Part shown: positions 7,657 to 14,230 of the stretch, one piece after another
Layout: each line of letters begins with the position of its first letter
Numbering within the stretch: position 1 is the stretch's first letter
Virus record (IMG/VR): IMGVR_UViG_3300002161_000828
Location: 1 to 53,625 of that record
Length of the DNA: 53,625 nucleotides
Direction: 5' to 3' (one strand)
Origin: a virus
Made by a program: the position numbers and the translations under genes
The notes under the pieces: generated by a model
What the model was told of the DNA's origin: nothing
The model's input: only the letters and a program-made list of their open reading frames with translations
The model's database searches: none

Positions 7657-8087
7657 TGTTTGAATGCATAATATTGGGCGATAGCATTGCTGTAGGCTTA
7701 TCTAAGCCTATGCCAGAGTGTGTAGCCTACGCGAAAGGTGGCATCAACACCTGGCAGTTCAACAAGCAATATCCAAATGAGGTCTTTAGTGAATATGTAA
7801 TTATTAGTTTAGGCTCAAATGACCATAAGTATGTCAAGACACGTGAAGAACTTGAAAAACTCAGAAGGCGTATCCTTGCTACTCAAAAGGTAGTATGGAT
7901 ACTGCCTTCTGGAAATTTAAAGGCGGGTGGAGTTGATATTCAGACCATTCGCCAGACAATCATGGACATAGCCATCAAAAATGGCGACAAGGTTATTGGA
8001 CTAGCCGCCCAGCACGTGAGTGCAGATGGAATTCACCCACTTGGCAAGGGGTACCAGTTCCTTGCAAGCACTATAAGGAATCAATAA
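7656..8087 (+). CDS. SGNH/GDSL-family hydrolase
   Basis: 143 aa. The four SGNH blocks are present: nucleophile block ILGDSIAVGLS (7-17), Gly in AKGGINTW, SLGSNDH (51-57), and the Asp-His block DGIHPLGKGY near residue 125. Likely an esterase or acetylhydrolase on a sugar or lipid; substrate unknown. It is shorter than most SGNH enzymes and has no signal peptide, so it acts in the cytoplasm. Coupled to ahpC by stop/start overlap. Confidence 0.8.
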   Translation: MFECIILGDSIAVGLSKPMPECVAYAKGGINTWQFNKQYPNEVFSEYVIISLGSNDHKYVKTREELEKLRRRILATQKVVWILPSGNLKAGGVDIQTIRQTIMDIAIKNGDKVIGLAAQHVSADGIHPLGKGYQFLASTIRNQ

Positions 8088-8690
8088 ATGTTAGAAACAT
8101 TAAGCGAAATTTTTGAAGAAGCATACAAGCGAAACTGGATCACTGCTAGAGATGGAAACGCCAGTATTCGTTGGCAAGATCGGGATCATTTCTATGTGAC
8201 ACCAAGCGGAGTCAGAAAGCAGACTCTTCAGCCAGAAATGTTCAAAAAGTCCGATCTAAATGGAAAGATGCTTGACTACACTGCAATCAGTAAAGAGCTT
8301 CAGCCAAGTGGTGAATTTCCGATGCATTTAGCCCTACAAAAGAAAATCACAACGGATGTTAGGGTGGTTCTGCATCTTCATCCAACATATACCGTTGCGG
8401 CAATGTATGCGGGAGTTGACCTGCAAAACTTGCTAAAAGAGTTTCCCGAGTTAAGCAGATATACAAGCGTTGCACCAACTGTGCCAATGATTCCGCCTAT
8501 CACACAAGAGTTGGCTGATGCATGCGTTAAGAGTCTTAGGTTAAAATCTGAAACAGGTGAACTCCAGTATAACATAGTGGGCATGGATCGACACGGTGTA
8601 GTTTCAGTTGATACGAGCCCATGGCGCGCGTTTGAGCATGCAGAACGTTTGGAACATTGTTGCCGTATCGTGCTAGCAGGGATGAAATAA
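8088..8690 (+). CDS. class II aldolase/adducin family protein
   Basis: 200 aa, normal family length. Motifs: GNASIR (phosphate loop, about 23-28), VTPSGVRK (36-43), SGEFPMH with the catalytic Glu, HLHPTY zinc-binding histidines (about 94-99) and the third His in EHAERLEHCC. Relatives include fuculose-phosphate aldolase, ribulose-phosphate epimerase AraD and the methionine-salvage dehydratase MtnB. Which reaction applies cannot be told here. It starts immediately after the SGNH gene in the same operon. Confidence 0.8.
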   Translation: MLETLSEIFEEAYKRNWITARDGNASIRWQDRDHFYVTPSGVRKQTLQPEMFKKSDLNGKMLDYTAISKELQPSGEFPMHLALQKKITTDVRVVLHLHPTYTVAAMYAGVDLQNLLKEFPELSRYTSVAPTVPMIPPITQELADACVKSLRLKSETGELQYNIVGMDRHGVVSVDTSPWRAFEHAERLEHCCRIVLAGMK

Positions 8691-8739
8691 ATCTTACACT
8701 TATGCTCAAGAGATATATATTATCAAATGAGCATAAGTT

Positions 8740-9438
8740 ATGAATAAAAGATCAAGAAAGTATATCAAAGTGTATAAGCAACATTACGGAGACATTCCAA
8801 AAGATGAGTATGGAGTATCATATGACATACATCACATCGACGGCGATTACACAAACAATGACCCATCTAATTTAGTTGCCCTGTCTATCAAGGAACACTA
8901 TGAACTTCATAAAAAACAAGAAGATTGGGGTGCTGCGTGGGCGATATCAAAACGCTTTGGTATTACTTATGAAGAAAAGGCAGAGATTACTCGTCAAATG
9001 AATATTGCTAATGCCAAACGTGGCACCCATTGGAGTCAAATTTCTAGTAAAAATGGCACACATCCATTTCAAGACTTAGAATTTCAAAAGTATATGGCAC
9101 AACAAGCAAAATTGAAGGGCAATAGGTCAGTTGACAGGGTATGGACTTGCGAAGTTTGTAATAACACCGGCAAGGGAATGTCAAACTATTCTAGATATCA
9201 TGGTGAAAATTGCGGCAAGTCTAGTGTGTCAAGGGGAAGACTTTGGATAAACAACAGTTCGTCTAGTAAGATGATATATCAGGATGAACTAGAATTGCAT
9301 ATTACACAAGGTTGGAGTCTTGGCAGAGGTTCATCAGAGATTACACTCAGGAGAACAAATTCAAATGGAACATCTGGTAGGGCAACACCGTATGTCAGAA
9401 AAACTACCAGACCATACAAAAGAAAACAGCATGAGTAA
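8740..9438 (+). CDS. HNH homing endonuclease with DNA-binding tail
   Basis: 232 aa. The HNH motif is HHIDGDYTNNDPSNLVALS (about 28-46). A zinc-ribbon-like WTCEVCNNTGKG followed by a distal Cys lies at about 140-160. The C-terminal WINNSSSSKMI...ELHITQGWSLGRG unit is the DNA-binding repeat common in phage HNH enzymes. It sits inside the ahpC-ahpD operon and overlaps the next gene by 8 bp, as expected of a mobile endonuclease gene inserted between two genes. Confidence 0.85.
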   Translation: MNKRSRKYIKVYKQHYGDIPKDEYGVSYDIHHIDGDYTNNDPSNLVALSIKEHYELHKKQEDWGAAWAISKRFGITYEEKAEITRQMNIANAKRGTHWSQISSKNGTHPFQDLEFQKYMAQQAKLKGNRSVDRVWTCEVCNNTGKGMSNYSRYHGENCGKSSVSRGRLWINNSSSSKMIYQDELELHITQGWSLGRGSSEITLRRTNSNGTSGRATPYVRKTTRPYKRKQHE

Positions 9439-9574
9439 CTGTACATGCGGCAAGACTACCAGACCACCAATGTGCGATGGTAGTCATTGGCTAAGTGATG
9501 AAGAGTATCAGGAGCGTACAGTACGGCTCAACAAACTATTCAAGAAGGATATTCAAAATGACACAGTGGGTTGA
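9431..9574 (+). CDS. mini CDGSH-type iron-sulfur protein
   Basis: 47 aa. It matches the CDGSH consensus C-X-C-X2-(S/T)-X3-P-X-C-D-G-(S/T)-H exactly: CTCGKTTRPPMCDGSH at residues 4-19. Three Cys and one His would hold a [2Fe-2S] cluster, used in redox sensing or cluster transfer. The start overlaps the HNH gene and its end overlaps ahpD by 17 bp, so it is translationally coupled into the peroxide operon. A single CDGSH motif with a short helix is about the minimal size of the family. Confidence 0.85.
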   Translation: MSNCTCGKTTRPPMCDGSHWLSDEEYQERTVRLNKLFKKDIQNDTVG

Positions 9575-10067
9575 TGAAGTAAAAGACTTAGTTCCAGACT
9601 TTGCTAAGGATATCAGGCTAAACCTAGACGCGGTTGTCAAGAGGAGTTCACTTGACCCAGTAGTTGCAGAAGCTGTGGCACTTGCTGCGACATTTGCTAC
9701 TGGTAATCAGTCACTCCTGAAGGTCGTGAGCGCTGGCGTCGCTGATGACACCGAGCGCACTGCGTCACTCTCGGCTGCTGCGCTAATGGGAATGAACAAC
9801 GTTTGGTACCCGTATGTCGAGATGACAGGTGATGCAGAACTAAAGGGTCTTCCGGCAGGGCTAAGGATGAATGTTTATTCTACGTCAGGTGGCACGACAA
9901 AGGACCGCTTTGAAGCATATGCGCTTGCAGCCTCCATCGTCGGGAAGTGCCACTTCTGCGTAAAATCCCACTATGACATTCTCAAAGGTCATGGTTGGAC
10001 AGTGAAGCAACTTCAGGACGTTGGAAGAATTGCGGCTGTAATGACTGCAGTTGCAAAGCTCGTATAA
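9558..10067 (+). CDS. ahpD: alkyl hydroperoxide reductase AhpD
   Basis: 169 aa of the carboxymuconolactone decarboxylase fold (mycobacterial AhpD is 177 aa). Catalytic residues are all present: E119, C131 and C134 (KCHFCVKSH) and H138, each offset by one from Mycobacterium tuberculosis AhpD E118/C130/C133/H137. MGMNNVWY and GLRMN are further family signatures. AhpD reduces oxidised AhpC, using lipoyl groups of host dehydrogenase complexes. The ATG at 9558 has AAGGAT before it; the upstream extension belongs to the CDGSH region. Confidence 0.95.
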   Translation: MTQWVDEVKDLVPDFAKDIRLNLDAVVKRSSLDPVVAEAVALAATFATGNQSLLKVVSAGVADDTERTASLSAAALMGMNNVWYPYVEMTGDAELKGLPAGLRMNVYSTSGGTTKDRFEAYALAASIVGKCHFCVKSHYDILKGHGWTVKQLQDVGRIAAVMTAVAKLV

Positions 10068-10069
10068 AC

Positions 10070-10096
10070 AAAACAGGTTCAATTTCAACCTGTTTT
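10070..10096 (+). terminator. terminator after ahpD
   Basis: AAAACAGGTT and AACCTGTTTT form a 10-bp stem with a 7-nt loop; the T run is part of the stem end. Confidence 0.7.
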
Positions 10097-10176
10097 ATAC
10101 GTATCCTTATTTTCTTGTTGGTGCTATAATAACATCATTGGTGCCAAGAAGCCCACTAACCTATGGCTTTAATAAA

Positions 10177-10482
10177 ATGACACCACAAAAAACAACACAA
10201 CGACTTTGGTATAAAGCACTATTATCACCGATGGCTCAAGGTATTTTTACTGAGGCATTTTATCCTGACCCGAAGAAGCGAACTGGCGCACAGTATGTTT
10301 TCTTTACACAGGAAGATGTTACACCGTCTGCGCGTAAAGTTATCATCGCATCTAAGATGGCTGAAAATGGATTACGGATGATGACACAGGAACTTGCACA
10401 GAAATGTCTAATACCACTAAACAAGGCATCTAAGGCAGATATGCAAATGCTAAATGTTCTCGCAACTAAACTGAAGATGTAA
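10177..10482 (+). CDS. hypothetical protein
   Basis: 101 aa starting at the ATG at 10177; the open frame reaches further upstream but overlaps the terminator and a TATAAT promoter-like box (10125-10130). Basic, helical, with QYVFFTQEDVTPSARKV and a repeated Met-rich C-terminus. Family not recognised. The next gene starts one base after the stop. Confidence 0.65.
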   Translation: MTPQKTTQRLWYKALLSPMAQGIFTEAFYPDPKKRTGAQYVFFTQEDVTPSARKVIIASKMAENGLRMMTQELAQKCLIPLNKASKADMQMLNVLATKLKM

Positions 10483-10483
10483 T

Positions 10484-10741
10484 ATGCAAAAGCAAGAAGT
10501 TCGTGAAAAGATTTCCTTTGGCAAGTGGATGGTAGAATTCACCAAGGTAGATGGTTCTAAATCCACGATGGAATGCACACTTGATTCTAAGTTCATTCCG
10601 GTGTCTGAAGAAAAGCAAGAGAAGAGTAGGATTGCGGACAATGAAGGCACTCTGCGGGTGTATTCACTTGACCGACAAGGTTGGCGCTCCTTTCGGGTTG
10701 CCAATGTTATCAAACTGTACCGTTCACCAGATAACCTGTAA
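10484..10741 (+). CDS. phage SH3-like beta-barrel protein (DUF2693-like)
   Basis: 85 aa. The pattern FTKVDGSKSTMECTL...IP...LRVYSLDRQGWRSFRVANV matches a small family widespread in T4-like phages. The conserved WRSFR close to the C-terminus is diagnostic. Believed to fold as a small barrel; its function in infection is not known. Confidence 0.8.
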   Translation: MQKQEVREKISFGKWMVEFTKVDGSKSTMECTLDSKFIPVSEEKQEKSRIADNEGTLRVYSLDRQGWRSFRVANVIKLYRSPDNL

Positions 10742-10770
10742 ATTCTGGTACCAAGACGGGCAGAAAATTC

Positions 10771-10776
10771 TATAAT
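10771..10776 (+). promoter_or_regulatory. TATAAT -10 box before outer-membrane protein gene
   Basis: Perfect -10 hexamer 46 nt before the 10822 start. A small GCCTA-gaga-TAGGC hairpin follows in the leader. Confidence 0.4.
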
Positions 10777-10821
10777 TCGTAACCGCCTAGAGATAGGCAT
10801 CAAAAATAGATAAGGAAGAAT

Positions 10822-11409
10822 ATGAAGAAAGTTCTAGTAGCAACCATTTTTGCAGCGGCATCTTATTCAGCCGTTGCTGGTAACGTCACTGCGTTTACTG
10901 GTCTAAACTATGACCGTGCAAACAGCGGTCAGGCGTTTCAGTCACAGTACGAACTAACTGTTGGTGCCTCGCTGCCAACGAAGCTTGGTGCATTTGATGC
11001 TGCTTTGATGGGTACTCAACTCAATTCCATTGGGCGTGACGACACTGTTGGTTTTGAGGTAGGCTACAGCAATGGAATGAATCTCGGTAAAATCAATGTT
11101 GTTGGTCGTGCTGCCTTCGGTCGCATGAACCAAGTTGATACAACTGGCGGCGGCTTCGCTGGCAATGCGCAGTACTACAGCCTTTCTGCTGAAGCCTCTA
11201 CGGCTATTATGAAGAATGTGACCGGCTTTGTAAGTTTCCGTCACCGTAACGGTCTAAATGCAGATGCTCCTGCATACGCTAACCGCTATGCCATCGGTGG
11301 TCAAATGGCTCTAGGCAAGAACACCAGTGTTCGCCTAGGTTACTCACACACTCGCCAGGCAGACCAAACTTTTAATGGTCTAGTTTCTAGCATTAACTAC
11401 AAGTTTTAA
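10822..11409 (+). CDS. phage-encoded outer-membrane beta-barrel protein
   Basis: 195 aa. Signal peptide 1-19 (SYSAVAG cleavage). The mature chain alternates hydrophobic and polar residues in about eight beta strands and ends in aromatic INYKF, the typical C-terminal signature for BAM-dependent outer-membrane insertion. Gly/Ser/Asn-rich loops. It may alter the host surface, for example masking a receptor against superinfection, or act as a small porin. Strong SD AAGGAAG. Confidence 0.8.
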   Translation: MKKVLVATIFAAASYSAVAGNVTAFTGLNYDRANSGQAFQSQYELTVGASLPTKLGAFDAALMGTQLNSIGRDDTVGFEVGYSNGMNLGKINVVGRAAFGRMNQVDTTGGGFAGNAQYYSLSAEASTAIMKNVTGFVSFRHRNGLNADAPAYANRYAIGGQMALGKNTSVRLGYSHTRQADQTFNGLVSSINYKF

Positions 11410-11412
11410 ATT

Positions 11413-11727
11413 ATGGACGTCCGCTCCTTTAAATTATCCGATGGCAGCGAATTAGTTGCTGAATTAGTTCGTATCAGTAAAACTGGAGAGCATGTGATTA
11501 AGCGCCCATTGCTAGTTGCACCAATGCGAGGAGCAGATGGTCAACCGCACATTGGGTTTGGGTTTTGGTCAATGATCGTTGATACTGATCATGAAATTAT
11601 GCTTCTTCCACATGCACTTTTGACTGCACCAGCTAAGGTCATTGAACAAGTTGCAACTAGCTATATGCAGCAGGTGACTGGGATTGCTCTCCCATCTGCG
11701 TCTTCTGGTCAAATTCTTCAGGGGTAA
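11413..11727 (+). CDS. Sm-like phage hypothetical protein
   Basis: 104 aa. It starts with FKLSDGSELVAELVRISKTGEHVIKRPLLVAPM, the strand pattern of small Sm/LSM-like proteins common in T4-like aquatic phages. A hydrophobic middle (GFGFWSMIVDTDHEIMLLP) and a Gly/Ser tail follow. Starts 4 bp after the barrel gene, so probably co-transcribed. Function unknown. Confidence 0.65.
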   Translation: MDVRSFKLSDGSELVAELVRISKTGEHVIKRPLLVAPMRGADGQPHIGFGFWSMIVDTDHEIMLLPHALLTAPAKVIEQVATSYMQQVTGIALPSASSGQILQG

Positions 11728-11729
11728 AA

Positions 11730-11957
11730 ATGTTTCATAAAATCGTTAGCCAACTTTCAGAAGGAACTAAGGACCTAGTTTATCAGGTGCTAGATGCTTA
11801 TGATATTTCTCCTTCACCCACTCCGGAGGAAATTACCGAAGCGATGAATGCAGTTGTTCAACAGGTAAAACAAGAACTTCAGCGCACTGGTGACCTAAAG
11901 CCTGATGAAGAGGCGCTACTTGACCAACTGCCCTCGACCGCCTCTGAACTTTTCTGA
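11730..11957 (+). CDS. small acidic helical protein
   Basis: 75 aa, no recognised family. Predominantly helical with SPSPTPEEITEAMNAVVQQVKQEL in the middle. Starts 3 bp after the previous stop, in the same transcription unit. Confidence 0.65.
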   Translation: MFHKIVSQLSEGTKDLVYQVLDAYDISPSPTPEEITEAMNAVVQQVKQELQRTGDLKPDEEALLDQLPSTASELF

Positions 11958-11975
11958 CGATTAGCGTGCTACATC

Positions 11976-12019
11976 CAACTGGCTTCCCACCCAAGCAGGA
12001 AAATATGGGAAGCCAGTTG
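11976..12019 (+). promoter_or_regulatory. 14-bp hairpin at a start codon
   Basis: Perfect inverted repeat CAACTGGCTTCCCA / TGGGAAGCCAGTTG with a 16-nt loop. The loop contains AGGA (11997-12000) and the stem takes in the last two bases of the ATG at 12005, so folding should restrain initiation there. Confidence 0.7.
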
Positions 12020-12352
12020 TCTGATTTCTTTGTGTTCCTACAGTCCTGTCCTGTTCCAGAAGAGCACAATGAAGTTCTACGGACTTTTTGTAAGCGGCTC
12101 TTCAAGGAAGGCTGGACTTTTTCAGGAAATTCCTTTAGAGTATCTTCTTTTCAGGGAGACTTTCGAATTGACCCACCTCAGGTTTGGTGGGACAAACAAC
12201 ACTACTCAAAGGTGCTTTTCTTCAGAACCTGGCACGACGTTGGCGGCGGGCTCCGCTTTCCACGAGTAGTAACAAGAACCATCGACATAGATGCTGCACA
12301 CCAGATTAGAACGTCAGACCTAGAAAATCTAGCCGAGGTCTTGAGAGACTAA
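12005..12352 (+). CDS. hypothetical protein
   Basis: 115 aa from the ATG at 12005 (SD AGGA); a GTG at 11966 is an alternative without SD. Contains a WTFSGNSFRVSSFQGDFRIDPPQVWWDKQHYSKVLF-type aromatic beta region and a C-terminal helix. Family not recognised. The start codon is partly inside a hairpin. Confidence 0.65.
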   Translation: MGSQLSDFFVFLQSCPVPEEHNEVLRTFCKRLFKEGWTFSGNSFRVSSFQGDFRIDPPQVWWDKQHYSKVLFFRTWHDVGGGLRFPRVVTRTIDIDAAHQIRTSDLENLAEVLRD

Positions 12353-12433
12353 CTCCCGACAGCAAGTTGTAAACCATTACAACTGTTACACCTTCAGGTG
12401 TGTATATTTGCTACCACTGTGATATTATAGTAA

Positions 12434-12513
12434 AACTTTCAGATTGATGAGACCACAAACGTGCTCTTCAGAAATGAAGTAGGCACCGAGACTGCAAATT
12501 CTTTCTGAAAGTT
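12434..12513 (+). ncRNA. 80-nt structured RNA element
   Basis: Ends pair over 10 bp (AACTTTCAGA / TCTGAAAGTT). Inside lies a second arm, GTGC (12461) with GCAC (12483), enclosing a perfect CTTCA-GAAA-TGAAG hairpin. A GATATTATAG box directly precedes it. No ORF fits. Family not recognised. Confidence 0.55.
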
Positions 12514-12514
12514 G

Positions 12515-12543
12515 TTTACATTAGTTAGAGGTTGTTGTATAAT
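12515..12543 (+). promoter_or_regulatory. sigma70-type promoter of the tRNA-Glu unit
   Basis: TTTACA (12515-12520), 17-bp spacer, TATAAT (12538-12543). Confidence 0.75.
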
Positions 12544-12553
12544 AGCCTCTAAC
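12524..12553. promoter_or_regulatory. operator-like palindrome around the -10 box
   Basis: GTTAGAGG (12524-12531) and CCTCTAAC (12546-12553) are a perfect 8-bp inverted repeat bracketing the TATAAT. Confidence 0.5.
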
Positions 12554-12574
12554 GCAGATTTAAAAAGTCTGCAC

Positions 12575-12587
12575 GCTCTTTAAAAAT
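12575..12587 (+). promoter_or_regulatory. boxA-like antitermination sequence
   Basis: GCTCTTTAAAAAT resembles the rRNA-leader boxA that binds NusB/S10 in proteobacteria. It sits between the promoter and tRNA-Glu, after a GCAGA/TCTGC hairpin. Confidence 0.4.
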
Positions 12588-12601
12588 AAACATACAATAT
12601 T

Positions 12602-12674
12602 GCCCCAGTCATCTAGTGGCCAAGGATAGCGCCCTTTCACGGCGTTCACATCGGTTCGAATCCGGTCTGGGGCG
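12602..12674 (+). tRNA. tRNA-Glu (TTC)
   Basis: Acceptor GCCCCAG/CTGGGGC, anticodon loop CTTTCAC in a GCC/GGC stem, T-loop TTCGAAT. The discriminator G is followed by CA, so no CCA is encoded. CAATATTG flanks both sides. Confidence 0.93.
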
Positions 12675-12812
12675 CAATATTGACGCACATTACGGATGCC
12701 ATAGACTGCATCGTGCATTGGAAGTTTGCGGTAGTGTGTTTCAATATGTTTATATCAGTAGATAATTTTCCTAAAAACTAAATAAATATAAGAGAGTATT
12801 TAGGAGTTTATT

Positions 12813-13223
12813 ATGGCTGACAAAGAATTGCAATTATTAAAAACACAAGCAATAATAGAACTTAGGAAGATGGAGCAGCAAAACACTGCTAAGGAAGTAA
12901 GTAGCAAAATTATAGGCAAAACTGCTATACCATGGATAGTATTACTAGTCATTGTAGGTGTTGTTTCTAGTGCGTTTCTTCCAAGCGATAGTTTGCCTGC
13001 TGTTATAGGATTAGTTTCTACCGCGGTAATGGCATTGATTACAATGTTAGCAAGCATTACTGGATCAAAAGAAAAAGAAGAAAAACCTGAATTTAAGGTT
13101 ATAAATGAACTTATTCAGCGTCTAGACGAGGCGAATGAACCCATGACTGTTGTTGTCGATAAAGACAAGGTAACAGTAAACAAGGGTAATCATAGCATGA
13201 CTAGCAATAGAGAAGAATCATGA
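12813..13223 (+). CDS. two-helix membrane protein, holin-like
   Basis: 136 aa. A charged N-terminal helix (ELQLLKTQAIIELRKMEQQ) precedes two membrane segments (about 40-58 IPWIVLLVIVGVVSSAFL and 63-84), then a long charged cytoplasmic tail. The topology would fit a class II holin or another inner-membrane phage protein. CTAAATAAATA at 12779-12789 upstream and SD TAGGAG suggest late expression. Lysis role is only a guess; no endolysin is next to it. Confidence 0.65.
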   Translation: MADKELQLLKTQAIIELRKMEQQNTAKEVSSKIIGKTAIPWIVLLVIVGVVSSAFLPSDSLPAVIGLVSTAVMALITMLASITGSKEKEEKPEFKVINELIQRLDEANEPMTVVVDKDKVTVNKGNHSMTSNREES

Positions 13224-13276
13224 GGCACTAAATGATTGATGCCGACAGATAGGTGGTTCGAATCCCCCAGTGTGCT
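13223..13276 (+). pseudogene. tRNA-like remnant
   Basis: A T-arm-like GGTGG-TTCGAAT-CCCCC and a 3' end AGTGTGC remain, but the anticodon arm and a full 5' acceptor strand are missing. Probably a deletion remnant. Confidence 0.35.
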
Positions 13277-13309
13277 TCAATATGGTATAGATAAATTTAA
13301 TAACCTGCT

Positions 13310-13555
13310 GATTGGCCAGGTATGTCAATCCACCATCCCGTATATAAGCGTTAGGTGACCGGGGCGGACCTGATCAGTCCATATGGTGATGTACCCTAAG
13401 CCGGATCGCGTAACCGGCGATATACCCAGTGGGACCTGGGGGAAGACTAGCCGCAAGGCAGGCGTTGCTTAATCCCAGCAAGCCAGATGCGTAACTGGCC
13501 GCTGACGGCCCTTGGCGAATGGAGGGTGCCGGAACTACGTAACCGGCATTTACAA
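13310..13555 (+). ncRNA. structured RNA region with three CGTAA-loop hairpins
   Basis: No ORF. Three perfect 5-bp hairpins share loops starting with A and ending CGTAA: GCCGG/CCGGC (13400-13418), GCCAG/CTGGC (13482-13499), GCCGG/CCGGC (13528-13547). Others are CTGGG/CCCAG (13436/13474) and CCCT/AGGG (13509/13523). Its first part can be drawn as a tRNA-like cloverleaf (separate entry). Confidence 0.5.
13340..13428 (+). ncRNA. tRNA-like element with GAT anticodon-type loop
   Basis: Six acceptor pairs (GTATAT/ATATAC), an anticodon-like GGAC-CTGATCA-GTCC (GAT), a long variable arm (GGT/ACC) and a T-arm GCCGG/CCGGC with a 9-nt loop ATCGCGTAA. The D-arm is weak and pair 7-66 is A-G. Possibly a divergent tRNA-Ile, or chance within a larger RNA. 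Confidence 0.3.
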
Positions 13556-13633
13556 GCCCTGGTGGTGGAATTGGTAGACACGCTGGTCTTAGAAGCCAGT
13601 CTTCGGGTGCGAGTTCGAGTCTCGCCTAGGGCA
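13556..13633 (+). tRNA. tRNA-Leu (TAG)
   Basis: Acceptor GCCCTGG/CTAGGGC, anticodon arm CTGGT-CTTAGAA-GCCAG, long variable region, T-arm GCGAG-TTCGAGT-CTCGC. Discriminator A is followed by CAC; no full CCA is encoded. Confidence 0.95.
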
Positions 13634-13649
13634 CACAAATTTCAATTAT

Positions 13650-13726
13650 ACCCGCGTAACTCAGTTGGTTAGAGTGCCATCTTGATAAGGTGGAAGTCGT
13701 TGGTTCAAATCCAACCGTGGGTACCA
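13650..13726 (+). tRNA. tRNA-Ile (GAT)
   Basis: Acceptor ACCCGCG/CGTGGGT, anticodon arm CCATC-TTGATAA-GGTGG, T-arm GTTGG-TTCAAAT-CCAAC, CCA encoded. Confidence 0.95.
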
Positions 13727-13727
13727 T

Positions 13728-13752
13728 CGCACAGGTGGCAGAGCGGTCCAAT
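13728..13752 (+). pseudogene. 5' tRNA fragment
   Basis: CGCACAGGTGGCAGAGCGG resembles the 5' end and D-arm of a Ser/Leu-type tRNA but runs straight into tRNA-Cys with no anticodon arm. Truncated remnant. Confidence 0.4.
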
Positions 13753-13839
13753 GTGAGCGTGGCGGAATGGTTACGCAACGGATTGCAAATCCGTAAAAAC
13801 CGAAAGGTAATGCAGGTTCGAGCCCTGTCGCTCACTCCA
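13753..13839 (+). tRNA. tRNA-Cys (GCA) with long variable arm
   Basis: Acceptor GTGAGCG/CGCTCAC, anticodon arm ACGGA-TTGCAAA-TCCGT, T-arm GCAGG-TTCGAGC-CCTGT, CCA encoded. The variable region is about 17 nt with an ACC-GAAA-GGT hairpin, unlike normal class I tRNA-Cys. Confidence 0.88.
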
Positions 13840-13854
13840 TTTTACGAACTTTTG

Positions 13855-13862
13855 CTAAATAT
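13855..13862 (+). promoter_or_regulatory. late-promoter-like octamer CTAAATAT
   Basis: Lies 21 nt before the start at 13884. Confidence 0.4.
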
Positions 13863-13883
13863 ATTGAAGCCGAGGAGTCTAAG

Positions 13884-14150
13884 ATGAGTGACTATGAAAA
13901 ACTTATTACTTGGATTTTAAAGATAACAGTAGGCACTCTTGCCACCATCTGTTTTGCTACTGTTTGTGTTCTGCTAGTTGGACTCTTCAATGAAGGAGTT
14001 GACAACAAGGACATTTTTGAAGTTATCTCACCCGCATTCAACACCATCGTAGGTGCCTTCGTTGGTCTTCTAGGTGGTCTTTCTCTAAACAGCCGAGCAA
14101 ATTCTTCTAACAGAGAAAGCAAGCCATCTGACCTAAAAGATACCAAATAA
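13884..14150 (+). CDS. two-helix membrane protein
   Basis: 88 aa with membrane segments at about 12-35 (ITVGTLATICFATVCVLLVGLF) and 50-68 (FNTIVGAFVGLLGGLSL), and a charged, Ser-rich C-terminus. Size and topology resemble small holins and other phage inner-membrane proteins. SD GAGGAG. It is the second holin-like protein in 1.5 kb, so the two might work as a pair; this is speculation. Confidence 0.65.
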   Translation: MSDYEKLITWILKITVGTLATICFATVCVLLVGLFNEGVDNKDIFEVISPAFNTIVGAFVGLLGGLSLNSRANSSNRESKPSDLKDTK

Positions 14151-14230
14151 GTTATCTAAGTCAAACTACTCTCGTCAGTTCTGCCTGCAGCAGGTAGTAC
14201 TCTGTTTTTGCACCCCTGAAGGAGAATAAA

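Noticed and set aside
12466-12490. GAAGTAGG resembling the glutamine riboswitch motif
   Set aside because: It arises from a simple hairpin 3' arm; the flanking P1 and pseudoknot sequences of the riboswitch are missing.
12441-12500. Hammerhead-ribozyme-like TTGATGAG string
   Set aside because: The matching GAAAC with a stem II partner and a cleavage triplet are not present in the right order.
13340-13428. A confident extra tRNA-Ile
   Set aside because: D-arm is weak, one acceptor pair fails and the T-loop is 9 nt; kept only as a low-confidence tRNA-like element.
13310-13555. GOLLD or ROOL giant phage RNA
   Set aside because: Far shorter than those RNAs and no specific sequence could be matched by eye.
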